Assembly: GCA_039519185.1 (NCBI GenBank)
Contig: CM076851.1
Location: forward strand, 51,380,751 to 51,444,750
Reading direction: 5' to 3'
Source of the DNA: Astragalus membranaceus
Lineage: Eukaryota > Streptophyta > Magnoliopsida > Fabales > Fabaceae
DNA: 64,000 nt
Below the pieces are notes generated by a model. The model saw only the letters and a program-made list of their open reading frames with translations, made no database searches and was not told where the DNA came from. Below are positions 61,710 through 64,000 of the stretch, piece after piece; the stretch's first letter is position 1, and the number at the start of each line of letters is the position of its first letter. The translations under genes and the position numbers were made by a program.

Positions 61710-61966
61710 TTTTTTTTTTTTGATAAGTCAAAAGATTTTATTAGTTGGGGGCACTAGGAGTGCCTCAACCCGGATATTTTTAGCTTACACGGTTCAGACA
61801 ATTTATAGGGTCTCTATTCCAATCCTCAAAATCTAAGAAACTTTGAGTTCCCAACCTGTTCACTACCCACCCCCATGATAGTCCTTTTACATGATATAGC
61901 ATTTGTGTTATACATGGTACTCCTCCTCTAAAGATTACTCTATTCCGGTTAATCCATATAACCCAT
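61710..61966 (-). mobile_element. 5'-truncated LINE (L1-type)
   Basis: A poly-T run at the left end is the poly-A tail of a minus-strand copy. The duplication GCTACTATGTGCTG flanks it (61696-61709, 61967-61980). The minus strand reads RNRVIFRGGVPCITQMLYHV, KGLSWGWVVNR, the C-terminal region of plant L1 LINE ORF2. Only 257 bp remain. Confidence 0.88.
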
Positions 61967-61980
61967 GCTACTATGTGCTG

Positions 61981-62972
61981 TAAATGAATTCCTAAAAAAT
62001 ACTTAACCGCAATGTAACTATCTCTTTTTCAGTAGTAGGGTATTCAGAAAAAAAAGGCGAAGTTCAAAGAAAAGATACAAATGAAGAAAAGCTTTTGAAC
62101 AAGTTCTAGTTTTAATGCATATCCTCTCTAGTGAGAGTTGATTAGAATTTTTATGTAAATTACACAAAGCAATTTTGAACTCCTATTGTTCTATAGGATT
62201 GAACATATTTGTCTAATAGAGGATTTGTAATATATTTATATGCTCTCAAAAGAGTTTAAATCCTAGGAATGATTTTTGTGTCACACCAGACACAAACTCA
62301 TTATGTCTTTAAATGTCCCAATAGTGGAAATAGCTTTTATTTGACAAAAAGGGTCTGAAGACACGTTAAACACTTGTTATTCACAAGGAAAGTGAAGTCA
62401 ATATTAGTGAGGATTGTTAAAGATCCTGAAGAGGCTATGAATAATATTTTTGTAAAGCCTAAAGAGATAGAGGATAAGAATACTCAAATTTATAATAGAT
62501 TAACTCCTTAAAGGTTTAAGGAAAAATCACCCTGTAAGGAGTGGCCTAGATATAGCAACTTGTTATTGCAAACTTGTATAAACATAATTGTGTATTGCTC
62601 TTCTCCTTTGCACCTTTTATATGCATGCTTATTATATGTTCTAGTCAACATAATTTGCTTTCTTATGTTATGTTATGATCATCTGTTTTTATAGAGGTCA
62701 GTCGTGTGGTATTTAAATATCTTATTAGTTCACAACGACTCTATTAATTTCCCTGGTTGTAATTATGCAAAATTAGAAGCCCAAAGCATCAAACAATTTG
62801 CACAATTCAAACCTTGTCGAAACTCTGGCTTTGTGATTTGCACTTTCACTTTAGTGTTCAAATTGTTTCAAATTTGAAAGTTAATCTTGTAAAACTTGTG
62901 ATACAGTTTTGTAGCATAGGCTCTTTTTACAACTGAACTTTTGATAACATAGTTAAAACTAAGTTCTTCAAA
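61981..62972. other. Non-coding, no gene recognised
   Basis: AT-rich. The possible LTR remnant noted above extends into it. No coding frame is supported. Confidence 0.45.
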
Positions 62973-64000
62973 CACTACTACAAAAAAGGGATTTAAAGTC
63001 TGGTAAATTGGACTTTTAAAGTCGGGTGCAAGCCTTACTTCTATTAGAGCGACCTAGTATGTTGGGGGGTTTAAAGTCGGATGAATGTTCGACTTAAAAA
63101 GTATGTTTTTAAGTCAGGCAACAATAACCCGATTTTAATTACCCATGTTCGCTTTAATCCTACCTGTGTGAGTCACTTTTAAAGTCTGATTATTAGCACC
63201 CGACTTTAAAAGTAGTGTTTTAAAGTCAGATTTATAACCAGCTGACTTTAAATTTAGTGTTTTAAATTCGGATTTTAAACCACCTGACTTTAAAAGTACT
63301 TGTTTTTCTTCAATTTTTGGGTAATTCCACATGCATATACATATATTTTCAACAAATTCACATATACTATCAACCAGCAAGATGAAAAATTCTTAGATTT
63401 CATAACCAAGAATTATGTTAACATAACATTTTCATCCATGCAGAAAAATATGTTTACAAATTCCTAAAATTCTAAGATGCAAAATTTTAACGAACAATTA
63501 AATATACACTAAAAAAACTACAAAGTGTCACAATTTTGATCACTAGACTTTTGATTTTCCTAAAGGAGTATTGAATTTGTTCGAGGACACTTCAGATTTC
63601 AGAAGCTCCAAAAGGGTGAGCAGAACCAAACTCTAGCAAAAACAAGAACTACAACTACGTACGAACATTTAACTTCTTCAGAAAAAAAGTATAAGCTGAA
63701 AACAAGACCAAAAAATAATAACCATTAACTCACCTTGAATCATATATCACCATTCCTTAGAATTTCCCAGAGTCCGTAACAACTCTTCCAAGGGGTGTGT
63801 TGCCTTAGGAATAATGGTCTGCCACACAAGAATCAAAATTGTAATTACCTTGAAACAAAGCATATATTACATGTATACAAAAGTTTTCAAGTAAGGTCCG
63901 TGACACCAAAATATAAGCCGTGACATCATGGTTTTTGACGTCACCACAACTGCAACGCAAATGCGATTACGACCACCTCAACCACATCTGGCTGTAATTT
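62973..64000 (+). mobile_element. Left end of a second CACTA element (runs off the window)
   Basis: Starts CACTACTACAAAAAAGGG, a typical CACTA terminus. Over the next 330 bp about ten copies of TTTTAAAGTCGG(G/A)T and its inverse ACTTTAAAA form a subterminal array. No transposase frame is seen up to 64000. The right end and the target duplication lie outside the window. Confidence 0.75.
62990..63300. repeat. Subterminal array of the second CACTA element
   Basis: Repeats of TTTAAAGTCGG / CCGACTTTAAA variants in both orientations. The word is quite different from the TTTCCGAGGG word of the first CACTA, so the two belong to different families. Confidence 0.8.

Larger units (their letters stand above)
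60440..62760 (+). other. Possible old LTR remnant of copia (SIRE/Maximus) type
   Basis: A TATAAAAGG box at 60619 is followed by a short AG-rich leader, and the right part (GGAGTGGCCTAGATATAGCA, ...TGTATAAACATAATTGTGTA) has the look of LTR ends in this family. The hAT and LINE insertions lie inside it. I could not find LTR borders or a partner. Confidence 0.3.

Overview
This is plant nuclear DNA. The evidence is plant gene families (a PIN auxin carrier exon, an F-box/FBA gene), plant transposon families (CACTA, MULE, hAT, Ty1/copia, L1-type LINE) and above all a very large Ty3/gypsy element with Ogre features: extra ORF1, G-patch, second RNase H, pro-RT intron and a probable tRNA-Arg primer site. 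Ogre abundance and the F-box type suggest a legume (Fabaceae), but this is inference. Only two plausible host genes are visible: PIN exon 1 at the left edge (minus strand, rest outside the window) and an intact 395-residue F-box gene at 54373-55560 (minus). Nearly everything else is transposon sequence.

Left part (1-8770): PIN exon 1, its upstream region, then a 4.8 kb copia element (2201-6984) with LTRs that read identical, a GATTC target duplication and one premature stop in RNase H. Then comes a diverged duplicated sequence, one copy of which carries the next insertion.

Central 42.8 kb (8771-51595): a single non-autonomous CACTA transposon (TIR CACTACAAGAAT, target duplication AAC, TTTCCGAGGG-type subterminal repeats). 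Its own ~8.1 kb has no visible transposase. It holds fragments of at least six unrelated host genes, all in sense on the + strand and several still flanked by splice sites: a short-chain dehydrogenase, endosulfine, a replication protein A-like protein, ornithine carbamoyltransferase, RAD23 and NDUFS4. This is a Pack-CACTA (gene-capturing) transposon. It was split by a 34.7 kb Ogre retrotransposon (12860-47602, minus strand, duplication GATAT). The Ogre was later hit twice: a 1.3 kb solo-LTR-like element in its 3' LTR (14837-16133, duplication GAGGA), and a 13.4 kb non-coding Ogre derivative in ORF1 (27544-40968, + strand, duplication CCCAT, LTRs almost identical). Every boundary is supported by a target-site duplication, so the order of events can be read directly.

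Right part (51596-64000): a Harbinger-like MITE, a (TATG)n microsatellite, a fold-back element, an F-box pseudogene fragment beside the intact F-box gene, a 304-bp tandem duplication, a decayed MULE with palindromic ACGGATTTA-type arrays, a hAT-type non-autonomous element carrying an snRNA-type USE/TATA promoter arrangement, a 5'-truncated LINE with a 14-bp target duplication, and the left end of a second CACTA element running off the window.

No tRNA, rRNA, CRISPR or bacterial-type operon was seen.
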